Source: Paracoccus denitrificans (lineage in GTDB: Bacteria; Pseudomonadota; Alphaproteobacteria; Rhodobacterales; Rhodobacteraceae). From it: a stretch of DNA of 64,000 nt. Location of the stretch: contig VAFL01000004.1 of the NCBI GenBank assembly GCA_005768755.1, forward strand, positions 124,001 to 188,000, written 5' to 3'. A program made the translations under genes and the position numbers. The first letter of the stretch is position 1, and every line of letters begins with the position of its first letter. Below the pieces are notes generated by a model. That model worked only from the letters and a program-made list of their open reading frames with translations, did not search any database and was not told where the DNA came from. Below, one piece after another: positions 42,287 to 50,871 of the stretch.

Positions 42287-43333
42287 ATGACAAAGCAACT
42301 TTCCGCCACATTTCTGGCGATTGCATTCTCCACTTCTGCATGGGCGCAATCGACGCCGATCCTTGATGCTGTCCCGCAAGGCTGGCAGGCGGAAACTGTC
42401 GCAGACGGGCTGGATTATCCTTGGGATATCGTTGCGGATGGCGACCGGCTGATCGTCACCGAAAAGGCGGGTCAGATCGTCATCGTGACTGATGACAATC
42501 TGGAACGCTTTCCGGTCGAGACATCGTCCCCGCTGCGCACCGATGGCGGTGCCGGGCTGATGGGCATCGTGCTGGCACCAGATTTTGCCGACAGCAACCG
42601 CGCCTTCATCTATTACGCCTATGAAGACGGTGGCCCGCTGAACCGGGTCGCAGAGGTCAGTTTTGATGGCTCGGTCTGGCGCGAAACTGCAGTGCTGATC
42701 GACGCGATCCCCGGCCACCGACTGTATAATGGTGGGCGCATCGCAATCGGGCCGGACAGGCATCTTTACGTCACCACCGGCTGGACGGAAAACCGCGAAC
42801 GTCCTCAGGATCTGGACAATCTCGCCGGGAAGATCCTGCGCGTCGCCTTGGACGGCTCGAACCCGGCGGACAACCCGTTCGCGGACTCGCCAGTCTGGTC
42901 CTACGGCCATCGCAACCCGCAAGGGCTGGCATGGAATGCGGAAGGAGAGTTGTTTTCCGCCGAACACGGCCAATCGGCGCTGGATGAGATCAACCTGATC
43001 CGGCCCGGCGCGAATTACGGCTGGCCGCTGGTTTCAGGCGATGAGACAGGCGACGGGATGAAGCCGCCCTTCGTTCATTCCGGAAACACGACCTGGGCCC
43101 CTTCCGGCATCGCGTTTGCCGGTGATGAACTGCTGATTACGGCACTTCGCGGCGAGGAATTACTGGTCATGGACCGCGAAGCGCGCAACGTGACGGCAAT
43201 GGCCGATACGGATGAACGTTATCGCCAGGTCCTGCCCGTCGGCGACGATATTTACGTCATCACCACAAACCGCTCACCCCGAAGCTCCGGACCATCCGAG
43301 GACCGGCTGCTGCGACTGACCCCGGCACAATGA
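42287..43333 (+). CDS. PQQ-dependent soluble aldose dehydrogenase-like protein
   Basis: A 348-residue six-bladed beta-propeller with a Sec signal (about 1-20, TSAWAQ). Family motifs are GLDYPWDIVADGDRLIVTEK, GLMGIVLAPDF, YNGGRIAIGPDRHLYVTTG, YGHRNPQGLAW and LFSAEHGQSALDEIN, which hold PQQ and Ca contacts in YliI-type enzymes. It would oxidise aldoses in the periplasm and pass electrons to the respiratory chain. No PQQ synthesis genes are in the window. Confidence 0.9.
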   Translation: MTKQLSATFLAIAFSTSAWAQSTPILDAVPQGWQAETVADGLDYPWDIVADGDRLIVTEKAGQIVIVTDDNLERFPVETSSPLRTDGGAGLMGIVLAPDFADSNRAFIYYAYEDGGPLNRVAEVSFDGSVWRETAVLIDAIPGHRLYNGGRIAIGPDRHLYVTTGWTENRERPQDLDNLAGKILRVALDGSNPADNPFADSPVWSYGHRNPQGLAWNAEGELFSAEHGQSALDEINLIRPGANYGWPLVSGDETGDGMKPPFVHSGNTTWAPSGIAFAGDELLITALRGEELLVMDREARNVTAMADTDERYRQVLPVGDDIYVITTNRSPRSSGPSEDRLLRLTPAQ

Positions 43334-43512
43334 CCCGTCCGAATGATGTTCGCTATCGCTTCGGGATCGACATGAGTGCCGTGTAACACGTGGACGGCTG
43401 GCTGCGGCGGGTTTGAGTATCAGCCACGCAGGTTGCAATGAAAGACAATTCCCTTACTGATAACACGCGGTCACTGCTAGGATGGGCCCAATCTCATGAG
43501 GGAATATCATCA

Positions 43513-44406
43513 ATGCAGCGCAAGGACATTACCGACCTGATTGCCTTTCTGGAGGTCGCGCGCGAGCAAAGCTTTACCAAGGCTGCGGCGCGTCTCGGGG
43601 TGTCGCAGTCCGCGCTTAGTCATACCGTTCGTAACCTTGAAGAACGGCTGGATATCCGTCTGCTGACCCGGACGACGCGCAGTGTTTCCCCGACCGAGGC
43701 GGGTGAGCGTCTGCTGAACCGCATCGGCCCCCATTTCGAGGAAATTGCGAGTGAGTTGGACGGGCTAAGCGCGCTTCGGGATGACGTCGCGGGCACGATC
43801 CGCATCACGGCCGGCGACTATCAGATCCGGCAGTTCCTGTGGCCAAAGCTACGCGATTTCCTGCGCGAATTTCCCAATGTAAATATCGAGGTCTCCGTCG
43901 ATTACGGCCTGCAGGACATCGTGGCTGAACGCTTTGACGCAGGCGTTCGGCTGGGTTCTCAGGTGGCCCGCGACATGATCGCGACCCGCATCAGCCCCGA
44001 TATCCGTTTCGTCGTGATCGGCGCGCCAAGTTATTTCGAAACGCGTCCCATACCGGTCACGCCCACCGACCTGACCGAACACCAATGCATCAATCTTCGG
44101 CTGTCGACGCATGGCGGGCTTTATGCATGGGAGTTGGAGAAGGACGGCCACGAACTGAGTGTCCGGGTCGAGGGGCGGTTGGTCTTCAACAACATCTACG
44201 ATGTCATCGACGCTGCGCGAGATGGCTTCGGGCTGGCCTTCGTTCCAGAGGATCTGGTGCGCGCCGATGTCGAGGCAGGCGCATTGCAGGTCGTAATGGA
44301 AGATCATGCGCCGGTCTGGGAAGGGTTTCACCTTTATTACCCCAGCCGCCGCCAGCACGCTCCCGCCTTTGCCGAACTGGTCAAGGCGCTGCGGCATCGC
44401 AGCTGA
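43513..44406 (+). CDS. LysR-family transcriptional regulator (paralogue 3)
   Basis: A 297-residue LysR regulator. The helix-turn-helix reads FTKAAARLGVSQSALSHTVRNLE (about residues 17-39), and the effector domain carries INLRLSTHGGLYAWELEKDGHELSV, close to paralogues 1 and 2. I chose ATG 43513 behind GAGGG; an upstream in-frame ATG at 43438 would add 25 unmatched residues. It lies in the same direction as the sugar dehydrogenase gene and just before the orphan site 6. Confidence 0.92.
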   Translation: MQRKDITDLIAFLEVAREQSFTKAAARLGVSQSALSHTVRNLEERLDIRLLTRTTRSVSPTEAGERLLNRIGPHFEEIASELDGLSALRDDVAGTIRITAGDYQIRQFLWPKLRDFLREFPNVNIEVSVDYGLQDIVAERFDAGVRLGSQVARDMIATRISPDIRFVVIGAPSYFETRPIPVTPTDLTEHQCINLRLSTHGGLYAWELEKDGHELSVRVEGRLVFNNIYDVIDAARDGFGLAFVPEDLVRADVEAGALQVVMEDHAPVWEGFHLYYPSRRQHAPAFAELVKALRHRS

Positions 44407-44413
44407 TTATTCG

Positions 44414-44455
44414 TGAATGCTGCTCATAGCGGCTTGCGGAATTACCCGTCTAATT
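44414..44455 (+). promoter_or_regulatory. LysR-type operator with -35 element, site 6 (no clear target gene)
   Basis: TGAATGCTGCTCA (44414-44426) and CTAATT (44450-44455) keep the exact spacing of the other sites. The -10 position (CTCGGT around 44473) is not conserved, and the following sequence has only a 42-residue frame. It looks like a leftover control region whose gene was lost. Confidence 0.6.
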
Positions 44456-44464
44456 CACCCGATT

Positions 44465-44593
44465 ATGTTGCACTCGGTTTTGTTCTGTCAGCGGGACGTT
44501 CATCATGTCTCGCCTGAAATTCGGGCCATCATCCCGATCCGGCAAGCCGCGGGCGAAACCGATGTTCTGATCGTCGAAGGCTTGCCGAAGTAA
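44465..44593 (+). other. Short open frame of 42 residues, doubtful
   Basis: ATG 44465 to TAA 44591-44593 encodes MLHSVLFCQRDVHHVSPEIR and ends in ETDVLIVEGLPK. It has no visible ribosome-binding site and no family I recognise. It may be the tail of the gene once driven from site 6. Confidence 0.2.
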
Positions 44594-44641
44594 ATTCTGG
44601 CCAGATCAGCCCAAATGCGTGCGGTCTGACTGTCGCAGGCA

Positions 44642-44896
44642 TCATTCCGCTACACGCTCTTGCGCGCTGACAAGAAAATCGATCAGCACCCGAATACGTT
44701 TCACCCGCTGGCTGTTCTGAGGAAAATACAGATACCCTGCCATATCTCTGCGGCAGTATTGTTGCATCACCGGGATGAAATTCTCCTGGTCGGGCAGTTG
44801 CGCATGAATCGTCTCAACCAGGCGACCAATGCCTAGGCCTTGCCTGACACCGTCGGCGATCACGTCGATGTTGTTGGTGACGATCCGCGTCGGCAT
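44642..44896 (-). pseudogene. LysR-type regulator, C-terminal remnant
   Basis: The 84-residue frame reads NNIDVIADGVRQGLGIGRLVE, then MAGYLYFPQNSQRVKRIRVLIDFL, the last third of a LysR effector domain. A stop (TAG) lies five codons upstream of the ATG in the same frame, and the DNA-binding part is missing. It is a different subfamily from the three intact LysR proteins. Confidence 0.75.
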
Positions 44897-45136
44897 GTCG
44901 ACTGTCAGCTATACCAAATTTCACCAGCATTAATGCGCCGGATCCGAGCATAAGCGTGCCGATTGCGTGTCACCATGGTGGATCTGGCGCGGTTGTGCGC
45001 TATGCATCATATTCTTCGGCTGGTTCTGTCGTGGAAACGTCGATTGCGTTCGGATAGGTCTGACGTCGGGGATGATGGCGACGGCACGCTTTTGCTCGGC
45101 GCGATGATGTCCTATTGATGGCGAAACGAACAAGGA
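44897..45136. other. Non-coding gap after the LysR remnant
   Basis: About 240 nt. I see no gene, RNA or repeat. A 48-codon frame from 44973 exists but has no ribosome-binding site or recognisable sequence. Confidence 0.3.
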
Positions 45137-45421
45137 ATGATGATGCGAACTCACTTTGGCGCCCTGCTTGCGCTTACGATCGTGGCCGGATGCGCGGTTG
45201 GCTCTGGTGCCGTGGTCAAAGGTGCCGGGCCAGATGATCTGCTGAAGCTACGCGAAGGGCCGGGCCTCGAGTACGAGATTATCATTGGCTTGCCGGACGG
45301 GACGCGGCTGACCCGCCAGAATTGCGAGACACACAATGGCAAGGTCTGGTGCAGGGTCTTCCTGACGGACAAGCCGGGTGTCTCGGGCTATGTTTCGGCG
45401 GAATATCTGGCGCATCGCTGA
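45137..45421 (+). CDS. SH3-domain lipoprotein
   Basis: A 92-94-residue predicted lipoprotein (three ATG choices at 45137, 45140 and 45143; AAGGA at 45132-45136 favours the last two). The lipobox is VAGC. The mature part has a bacterial SH3 domain: LKLREGPGLEYEIIIGLPDG, then KVWCRVFLTDKPGVSGYVSAEYL. Such proteins bind peptidoglycan or other envelope partners. It stands alone. Confidence 0.82.
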   Translation: MMMRTHFGALLALTIVAGCAVGSGAVVKGAGPDDLLKLREGPGLEYEIIIGLPDGTRLTRQNCETHNGKVWCRVFLTDKPGVSGYVSAEYLAHR

Positions 45422-45750
45422 CTGCGCTGCAAGTGCCGCGCTGCTTCCGGCCGTTGCGTCCGATCTGATCGCAGCAATACCGGATGCACTGAAGTGCGGC
45501 GGCAGGCTTGGTAAGGGACGGCAAAACCAGCGCCCAACCCGATCGGCCGAGGGGTGCACGGTATGGGCAGCTCGACCTGATCGCATGTGAAAGCGATCAT
45601 TAGCGGCGATAGATGTCACCTTGCTCAGGTCGTCGATACCAAAGGGCGCTTCAACGCGTTTCAAAGTTCCGGGTATTGGCGCCGTGGAAGGCGGTCTGGA
45701 GCAGGCTCTGCCGGCATCTGACAGAGCCTGACCAGGTATTGCTGATTATA
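45422..45750. other. Non-coding gap of about 330 nt
   Basis: Neither strand shows a frame with a family I recognise, a ribosome-binding site plus start, or a structured RNA. The stretch is likely degraded sequence at the edge of the accessory region. Confidence 0.35.
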
Positions 45751-46866
45751 TCAGCGGCGACGTGTCAGACCTTTCCAGACACGACCGGCATCGCGATCTG
45801 CGCCACCCCGGATCGCGGCCATCCACGCAGCGACGGCTGCCACCAGCGAGGACACGGCCAGGAAAAGCGCCGACCAGATGGCGGTATGGCGGGCTTTCTC
45901 TGCCACCGCGATGGCTTGTTCCTTGGCCTCTTGCAGTCGCTGTTCGGCCTCGGCCCGCAGTTCCTGCGCGCGCGCTTCAGCGGCGGCCATGGCCTCCTCG
46001 GCCTGTGCCCGGGCTTCCTCCAGCCGCTGTTCAGCCTCGGCGCGCAAATCCTGCGCCTGCTGAACGGCCTGTTCGACACGTGCGTCGATCTGCGCGGGGG
46101 TAAGCTCTGTCCGCGCGGCAAGTGCGTTGCGCAGATAGTCCAGATCGTCATCCGGCACCTCTCCGGTGCGAAGCACGGTGCCCAGGATGTTCACGACTTC
46201 ACTGCGAATCTGCTCGTTGGAGAACTGCTGGGGCGCAGCCTGCTCGCTGCGCAGGAAGCGATCGGTCACATAGTCCAGCGGATTGCCGCCCATGTTGCCG
46301 TCACCGCTTTCGCCGCCAAGTGCGGACGCAGCACCACCGGCCAGCTGACCGACACCGCTGATCGCGCCACCTGCGACCTGACCCACGCCACCGGCGACAC
46401 CGCCGGCCAGTTGGCCTGCACCTTGGGCGACACCGCCGACCGCAGAACCGGCCGCTTCGACGGCGGTCCCTGCGGCATTGCCGGCAACCCGCGCGCCGCC
46501 TGAAATGGCGCCCGCTGCCACGAAGCCAGTCAAAAGCATCCCCAGTGCCCATACGGTCAACCCGTGAATACCGTCACGCGCTTCGACCTCATCCTCTGCA
46601 GTGGCAGTACGCCGGCGCATGCGCCCGGCAACGTAGCCGCCCAAGGCATAGACAGCCACCATCGCCAGGAAACCAAAAAGGCCGACCAGGACCAGGGCAA
46701 AGGTGCCCAACCCTTCGCCCTCTTCAGGTGAAACCGAACCCAGGCCAATTGCAGCAGTGAAGCTGGTAAAAACGACAGATGCACCAGCGGCGATCGCGGC
46801 GCCAGCCAAGATGGACGCCCAATCGACGTACCCACGCCGGGTATCGTCTGCAAGATTCTCGCTCAT
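45751..46866 (-). CDS. Membrane protein with Gly/Ala repeats and coiled coil
   Basis: A 371-residue protein. It has two helices near 14-38 and 55-81, a third near 104-125, then a repeated Gly/Ala segment (about 130-190, variants of GGVAQGAGQLAG), a long charged coiled coil (about 255-320, AEAEQRLEEARAQAEE) and a last helix near 325-348. I chose ATG 46866 behind AGGAGG. I recall similar proteins annotated as PhnA-like in this group, without known function. Confidence 0.75.
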   Translation of the reverse strand: MSENLADDTRRGYVDWASILAGAAIAAGASVVFTSFTAAIGLGSVSPEEGEGLGTFALVLVGLFGFLAMVAVYALGGYVAGRMRRRTATAEDEVEARDGIHGLTVWALGMLLTGFVAAGAISGGARVAGNAAGTAVEAAGSAVGGVAQGAGQLAGGVAGGVGQVAGGAISGVGQLAGGAASALGGESGDGNMGGNPLDYVTDRFLRSEQAAPQQFSNEQIRSEVVNILGTVLRTGEVPDDDLDYLRNALAARTELTPAQIDARVEQAVQQAQDLRAEAEQRLEEARAQAEEAMAAAEARAQELRAEAEQRLQEAKEQAIAVAEKARHTAIWSALFLAVSSLVAAVAAWMAAIRGGADRDAGRVWKGLTRRR

Positions 46867-47013
46867 GATTTTCCTCCTGAAAATGCTAACCACGCTGTCG
46901 AAACGGACTGAGAGCGTAATCTGATCCCGTTAAAGTGAACAACTTATCATTTCTTAAAGGGCAGCGCCGAAATTCTGCCGCCGCAGCTGTCTTACGTGCC
47001 GGATCGCGCGCGA

Positions 47014-48984
47014 TCATTCGCGGCTAAGCGCGACCACCGGATCCAGTTTTGCCGCGGACCGTGCCGGCAGATAGCCAAAGCCGATCCCTATCGCCGTCGA
47101 GGACAGAAATGCCGCGACGATGGACAGGGTCGAAAAGCTCAGCCGGATTTCGTCGGAGATACTGCTGGCCAGTGTGCCGCCGACAAGCGCCAGCGCGATT
47201 CCAAGCATTCCGCCCGCAAGACAGACCAGCACGGCTTCGGTCAGGAACTGGGCAAGGATATCCGACCGCCGGGCACCGATGGCGACACGGACGCCAATCT
47301 CTTTCGTGCGTTCGATCACCGAGACGAGCATGATGTTCATGACCCCGATGCCGCCGACGACAAGGCTGATGACAGCGATCGCGGCGATCAGCAGCGCCAT
47401 TGTCTGCGATGTCGAGGTAATGGTTTCGCGGATCGTGTCGCTGTTTTGCAGGAAGAAGTCCTGCGTTCCGTGGCGAGCTACCAGAAGCGCGGTAATCTGC
47501 TGCTGGACCTCCTCCATCTCATGGCCGTCCGCGACGCGCACGGTGATGCTGTCCAGATATGTCTGCCCGGACATGCGGGCCATCACGGTCGTGTAGGGCA
47601 TCCAGACGTTCAGCGAACTGGGTCCGAAACTGGCGCCCGACGCCCGCACAACGCCGATGATCCGCACGGGAACATTGCCCAATTGCAGCACCTGACCGAT
47701 CGGGTTTTCGCCCTCGGCAAAGAAACTGTCCTGCGTGTCTTCGTCGATCACCGCGACCTGCGCGCGATCACCCAGATCAGAGGCATCAAACAGGCTGCCA
47801 GAAACCGTCGTATAGGAATGCAGGGGAAAATAATCGTTGGTGACCCCATTGACCGAAACCGTTGCCTCGGTCCCGCCAGAGCGTCCCGATACACTGGCGG
47901 ACACGGCGGGCGAGACACCGTCGGCATAGGCTTCACCCGCCAGTGCTGTTGCGTCCGTTGGGACAAGCGTCTCGATCCGGCTGGCGCCGCGCGCCCCGAA
48001 ACCTGACCCGGCGCGAATGGTGAAGGTGTTGGTGCCAAGCGACGAGATGTTTTCCAGAACCTTTTCCTGACTGCCCGAGCCGATGGCCACCACCAGCACC
48101 ACCGACGCAATGCCGATGACGATCCCCAACATGGTCAGGAAGCTGCGCATGCGATGCGCCATGACGGTGGTGACGGCCATGACGAATGTTTCGCAAACGC
48201 TGCCCAGATCAAACGTCGCGGTCTTGCGACCGGCTTGCTGCGCGGTGCGGCTGTGTCGTGTTGCCTGATCGGCGCCGCCGCCGTTATCGGCCACGATCCG
48301 GCCATCGCTGATCTCAATGATCCGGTCGGCATGGGCTGCAACCTTCGGATCATGGGTGACCATGATGATCGTGTGGCCCTGGTGGTTAAGTTCCAGCAAC
48401 AACTCGATCAGCTCGGCGCTGCTTTTCGAATCCAGCGCGCCGGTCGGTTCATCGGCCAGGATCACCTCGCCGCCATTCATCAGCGCCCGCGCAACCGAAA
48501 CGCGCTGCTGCTGACCGCCCGAAAGCGCTGCGGGTTTGTGATCCAGCCGCGCACCAAGGCCCAGCCGGGTCAGCAGATCCCGCGCCCGCTGCCGGCGCGC
48601 GTCGCGGTCTTCACGTGCATAGATCGCCGGAACCTCGACATTGCCGACTGCATCCAGATCATTCAACAACTGATACCGCTGGAAGATGAAGCCGAAATGG
48701 TCGCGGCGCAGCGCGGCCTGATCGTCGGGTTCCAGCGCGCCGACATCGCGGCCATCGAAGTGATATGTGCCCGATGTCGGTCGGTCCAGGCAGCCAAGGA
48801 TGTTCATCAGCGTCGATTTTCCTGAACCGGAAGAACCGATGATCGCAACCATCTCTCCCGCGCGGATATCCAGGTCTACCCCGTGCAGCACGGTGACGCT
48901 GTCCTCGCCCGAGGGGAAGCTGCGCGAGATGCCGCGTAACGAGATGATCGGACCGGGCTTCGCGGATGTGGCGGTATGAACCAT
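47014..48984 (-). CDS. macB: MacB-type ABC exporter, ATPase fused to permease
   Basis: A 656-residue protein. The N-terminal ATPase has Walker A GSSGSGKS at 50-57, LSGGQQQRVSVARAL and ADEPTGALD. The C-terminal half has four membrane helices with a large periplasmic MacB domain between the first two and the FtsX-like end RTKEIGVRVAIGARRSDIL. I chose ATG 48984 behind GGAGG. It pairs with MacA next to it; the substrate (macrolide, lipid, peptide or siderophore) cannot be told. Confidence 0.92.
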   Translation of the reverse strand: MVHTATSAKPGPIISLRGISRSFPSGEDSVTVLHGVDLDIRAGEMVAIIGSSGSGKSTLMNILGCLDRPTSGTYHFDGRDVGALEPDDQAALRRDHFGFIFQRYQLLNDLDAVGNVEVPAIYAREDRDARRQRARDLLTRLGLGARLDHKPAALSGGQQQRVSVARALMNGGEVILADEPTGALDSKSSAELIELLLELNHQGHTIIMVTHDPKVAAHADRIIEISDGRIVADNGGGADQATRHSRTAQQAGRKTATFDLGSVCETFVMAVTTVMAHRMRSFLTMLGIVIGIASVVLVVAIGSGSQEKVLENISSLGTNTFTIRAGSGFGARGASRIETLVPTDATALAGEAYADGVSPAVSASVSGRSGGTEATVSVNGVTNDYFPLHSYTTVSGSLFDASDLGDRAQVAVIDEDTQDSFFAEGENPIGQVLQLGNVPVRIIGVVRASGASFGPSSLNVWMPYTTVMARMSGQTYLDSITVRVADGHEMEEVQQQITALLVARHGTQDFFLQNSDTIRETITSTSQTMALLIAAIAVISLVVGGIGVMNIMLVSVIERTKEIGVRVAIGARRSDILAQFLTEAVLVCLAGGMLGIALALVGGTLASSISDEIRLSFSTLSIVAAFLSSTAIGIGFGYLPARSAAKLDPVVALSRE

Positions 48985-48994
48985 GACAGCCTCC

Positions 48995-50170
48995 TCAGAA
49001 CATCGGGGGCGGACGCATGCCGCCCTGCTGATTGCTTGGTGCCGTCGCAACCTGGGCACCCGTCACCACAAGCGCGCCCTCGGTCAGGCCGTCGCGGATT
49101 TCAGCGGTGATCTTGTCGTTCAGCCCGACATCGACGGCGCGACGCTGGGTCTGCTGCGCGGATGTGTCGAAAACCTCGACATACTGGCCGTCCTGATCCG
49201 ATTTCAGCGCGGAAGACGGAACCGTCAGCACGTCGTCGGCGCGCGCCAGTTCGATCGAGACTTCCGCACTCATACCGATGCGCAGGCGGCCATCAGCGTT
49301 ATCGACTTTCAGCAGTCCATTGTAATACATGGCACTATCCGACGACAGCGTATCGCTGTCCGCGATTTCCGTCGGCGCAGGCTCGATCTCGCTGACGACG
49401 GCGTCGAAGCTTTCGTCCGGCGCGCCGAGCGTGGTGAAACTGGCGCTTTGGCCCGGTGCCACCGACATCACATCGGCCTCGGATATCTCGACCTTGACCA
49501 CCATGGTCGACAGATCGGCGATCTTGACGATGGTCGGCGCTGATTGGGCTGCATTCACGGTCTGTCCTTGCTTGACCACAACCGCAACGATGGTGCCGTC
49601 GGTGGGGGCCGTGATCTTCGTACGCTCCAGCGCGGTGCGCGCGGTTGCAAGTGTCACTTCGGCACTGGCTTCCTGTGCGGTCAGGGCGTCCAGTTCTGCG
49701 GTATAGATCGCGACATCGGCTGCAGCCGTGTCCACCGTTTCATCGGCGGCATGATTTTGCGCACTCAGTTTCTGCTGGCGGCTCAGGGTCTGTTCGGACA
49801 GGTCCAGCTGCGCCTTCTTCGCGGCGATCTGGGCAGTGATCTCGGCCAGCGAGGCCTCTGCCTGCAGGACTGTGTTCTGCTGATCCTGACTGTCGATCTG
49901 GGCGATGAGATCGCCCGATTTCACCTGTTGGCCCAGCACGACCGCCAGATTTTCGATCTGGCCGGATGTCCGCGCGCCCACGCTGACCAGTTCGGTCGCT
50001 TCAAGCATGCCGGTCGCAAGCACCGTCTGTGCCACGTCAGCGATTTCCACCTTCGCCAAAGCCGGCGTGGTCGCTGGAGGCTCGGATGCAAGCAGACCCC
50101 AGCCGGCCATTGCCCCCGCCGCCGCGACAGCAAGTGCAAGAAGATATGCTTTTCCACGCTTCATTGCCAT
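48995..50170 (-). CDS. macA: MacA-type periplasmic adaptor protein
   Basis: A 391-residue membrane-fusion protein. N-terminal anchor helix (about 6-26), lipoyl halves (VSVGARTSGQIENLAVVLGQQV and ITAPTDGTIVAVVVKQGQTV) around a helical hairpin, then beta-barrel and C-terminal domains. It links MacB to an outer-membrane channel, which is not encoded here. The gene lies 10 nt upstream of macB in the same operon and 60 nt downstream of the RcnB-like gene. Confidence 0.92.
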   Translation of the reverse strand: MAMKRGKAYLLALAVAAAGAMAGWGLLASEPPATTPALAKVEIADVAQTVLATGMLEATELVSVGARTSGQIENLAVVLGQQVKSGDLIAQIDSQDQQNTVLQAEASLAEITAQIAAKKAQLDLSEQTLSRQQKLSAQNHAADETVDTAAADVAIYTAELDALTAQEASAEVTLATARTALERTKITAPTDGTIVAVVVKQGQTVNAAQSAPTIVKIADLSTMVVKVEISEADVMSVAPGQSASFTTLGAPDESFDAVVSEIEPAPTEIADSDTLSSDSAMYYNGLLKVDNADGRLRIGMSAEVSIELARADDVLTVPSSALKSDQDGQYVEVFDTSAQQTQRRAVDVGLNDKITAEIRDGLTEGALVVTGAQVATAPSNQQGGMRPPPMF

Positions 50171-50230
50171 TCTCTCACCCCGAAGGTGGGTGGGATGGCG
50201 GGTGACGCCATCCCGGGAATTGCCGGTCGA

Positions 50231-50671
50231 TCAGTTCAGAAAATTGCTGACCGGCCCGACAACATTTACGATCTTTTGTGAATCGCTGTCGGAAAGGACC
50301 AGGTAGTCGTCCACCACCCGGTATTCCTGCCCGCGCGGCGGTGCCGAAACGCGGCTGTTCGCCGCACGCTCGAACGGCCGGCCGGAACGGCTGCTGTCGC
50401 CGGCACGCGGTGCATGGTCTTCGTTCTCGGCCACCTTCGGTTGCTGGCGCTGAGGCTGTTGGTGCCGGGTCTGCCTTGCGGGCTGCTGCCGCGTGTGGTT
50501 GTCCTGCTTTTCCGATTTTTCACGGGGCTGCGGCTGTTCGCAATGTTGCTGATCGCGCGGACAGGGCGGCTGGTCCTTGGGCTGCGCATGTGCCGCTGTC
50601 AGCGACGCCATCGCGAAGGTTGCCGCCAGTGGTGTAAGCAGAAGGTATTTGCGAATTGTCGTGCGTTTCAT
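50231..50671 (-). CDS. RcnB-like exported protein
   Basis: A 146-residue protein with a signal peptide (about 1-30, AAHAQ), a long Gln/Arg/Pro-rich charged linker and a short C-terminal RcnB domain: APPRGQEYRVVDDYLVLSDSDSQKIVNVVG. RcnB of E. coli is a periplasmic Ni/Co protein. I chose ATG 50671, behind AAGGAATGACGC, since the ATG at 50689 would leave out that site. First gene of a likely operon with macA and macB. Confidence 0.75.
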   Translation of the reverse strand: MKRTTIRKYLLLTPLAATFAMASLTAAHAQPKDQPPCPRDQQHCEQPQPREKSEKQDNHTRQQPARQTRHQQPQRQQPKVAENEDHAPRAGDSSRSGRPFERAANSRVSAPPRGQEYRVVDDYLVLSDSDSQKIVNVVGPVSNFLN

Positions 50672-50770
50672 TGCGTCATTCCTTTTCATTGAACGTCTGC
50701 AATGAAGATGGCGCAGTGATGTATCGGGTCTAGGTCCGTGACGTATCAGTTGGTTTCTGAGGGGCGGAAT

Positions 50771-50819
50771 TTTGTAACGGAAGGTTGCTGGTGGCCCTGC
50801 AGCAATGTTCGGTTACAAA
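50771..50819. promoter_or_regulatory. 20-bp imperfect inverted repeat between divergent operons
   Basis: Left arm TTTGTAACGGAAGGTTGCTG and right arm complement TTTGTAACCGAACATTGCTG agree in 17 of 20 positions, with a 9-nt centre. It lies about 100 nt from the RcnB-like start and 53-65 nt from the response regulator start. It could be a binding site for that regulator or a bidirectional operator. It has no T run, so a terminator is less likely. Confidence 0.6.
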
Positions 50820-50871
50820 CTGCGGATGCACAGCAGCCCTAGGGGCCGCTATGATCGCGGCATGAACAGGA

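Noticed and set aside
44973..45119. A 48-codon plus-strand frame after the LysR remnant
   Set aside because: No ribosome-binding site, no signal peptide and no recognisable sequence.
45613..46503. A 296-codon plus-strand frame across the Gly/Ala-repeat membrane protein
   Set aside because: Antisense repeats produce long open frames; the minus strand has a good ribosome-binding site, helices and coiled coil.
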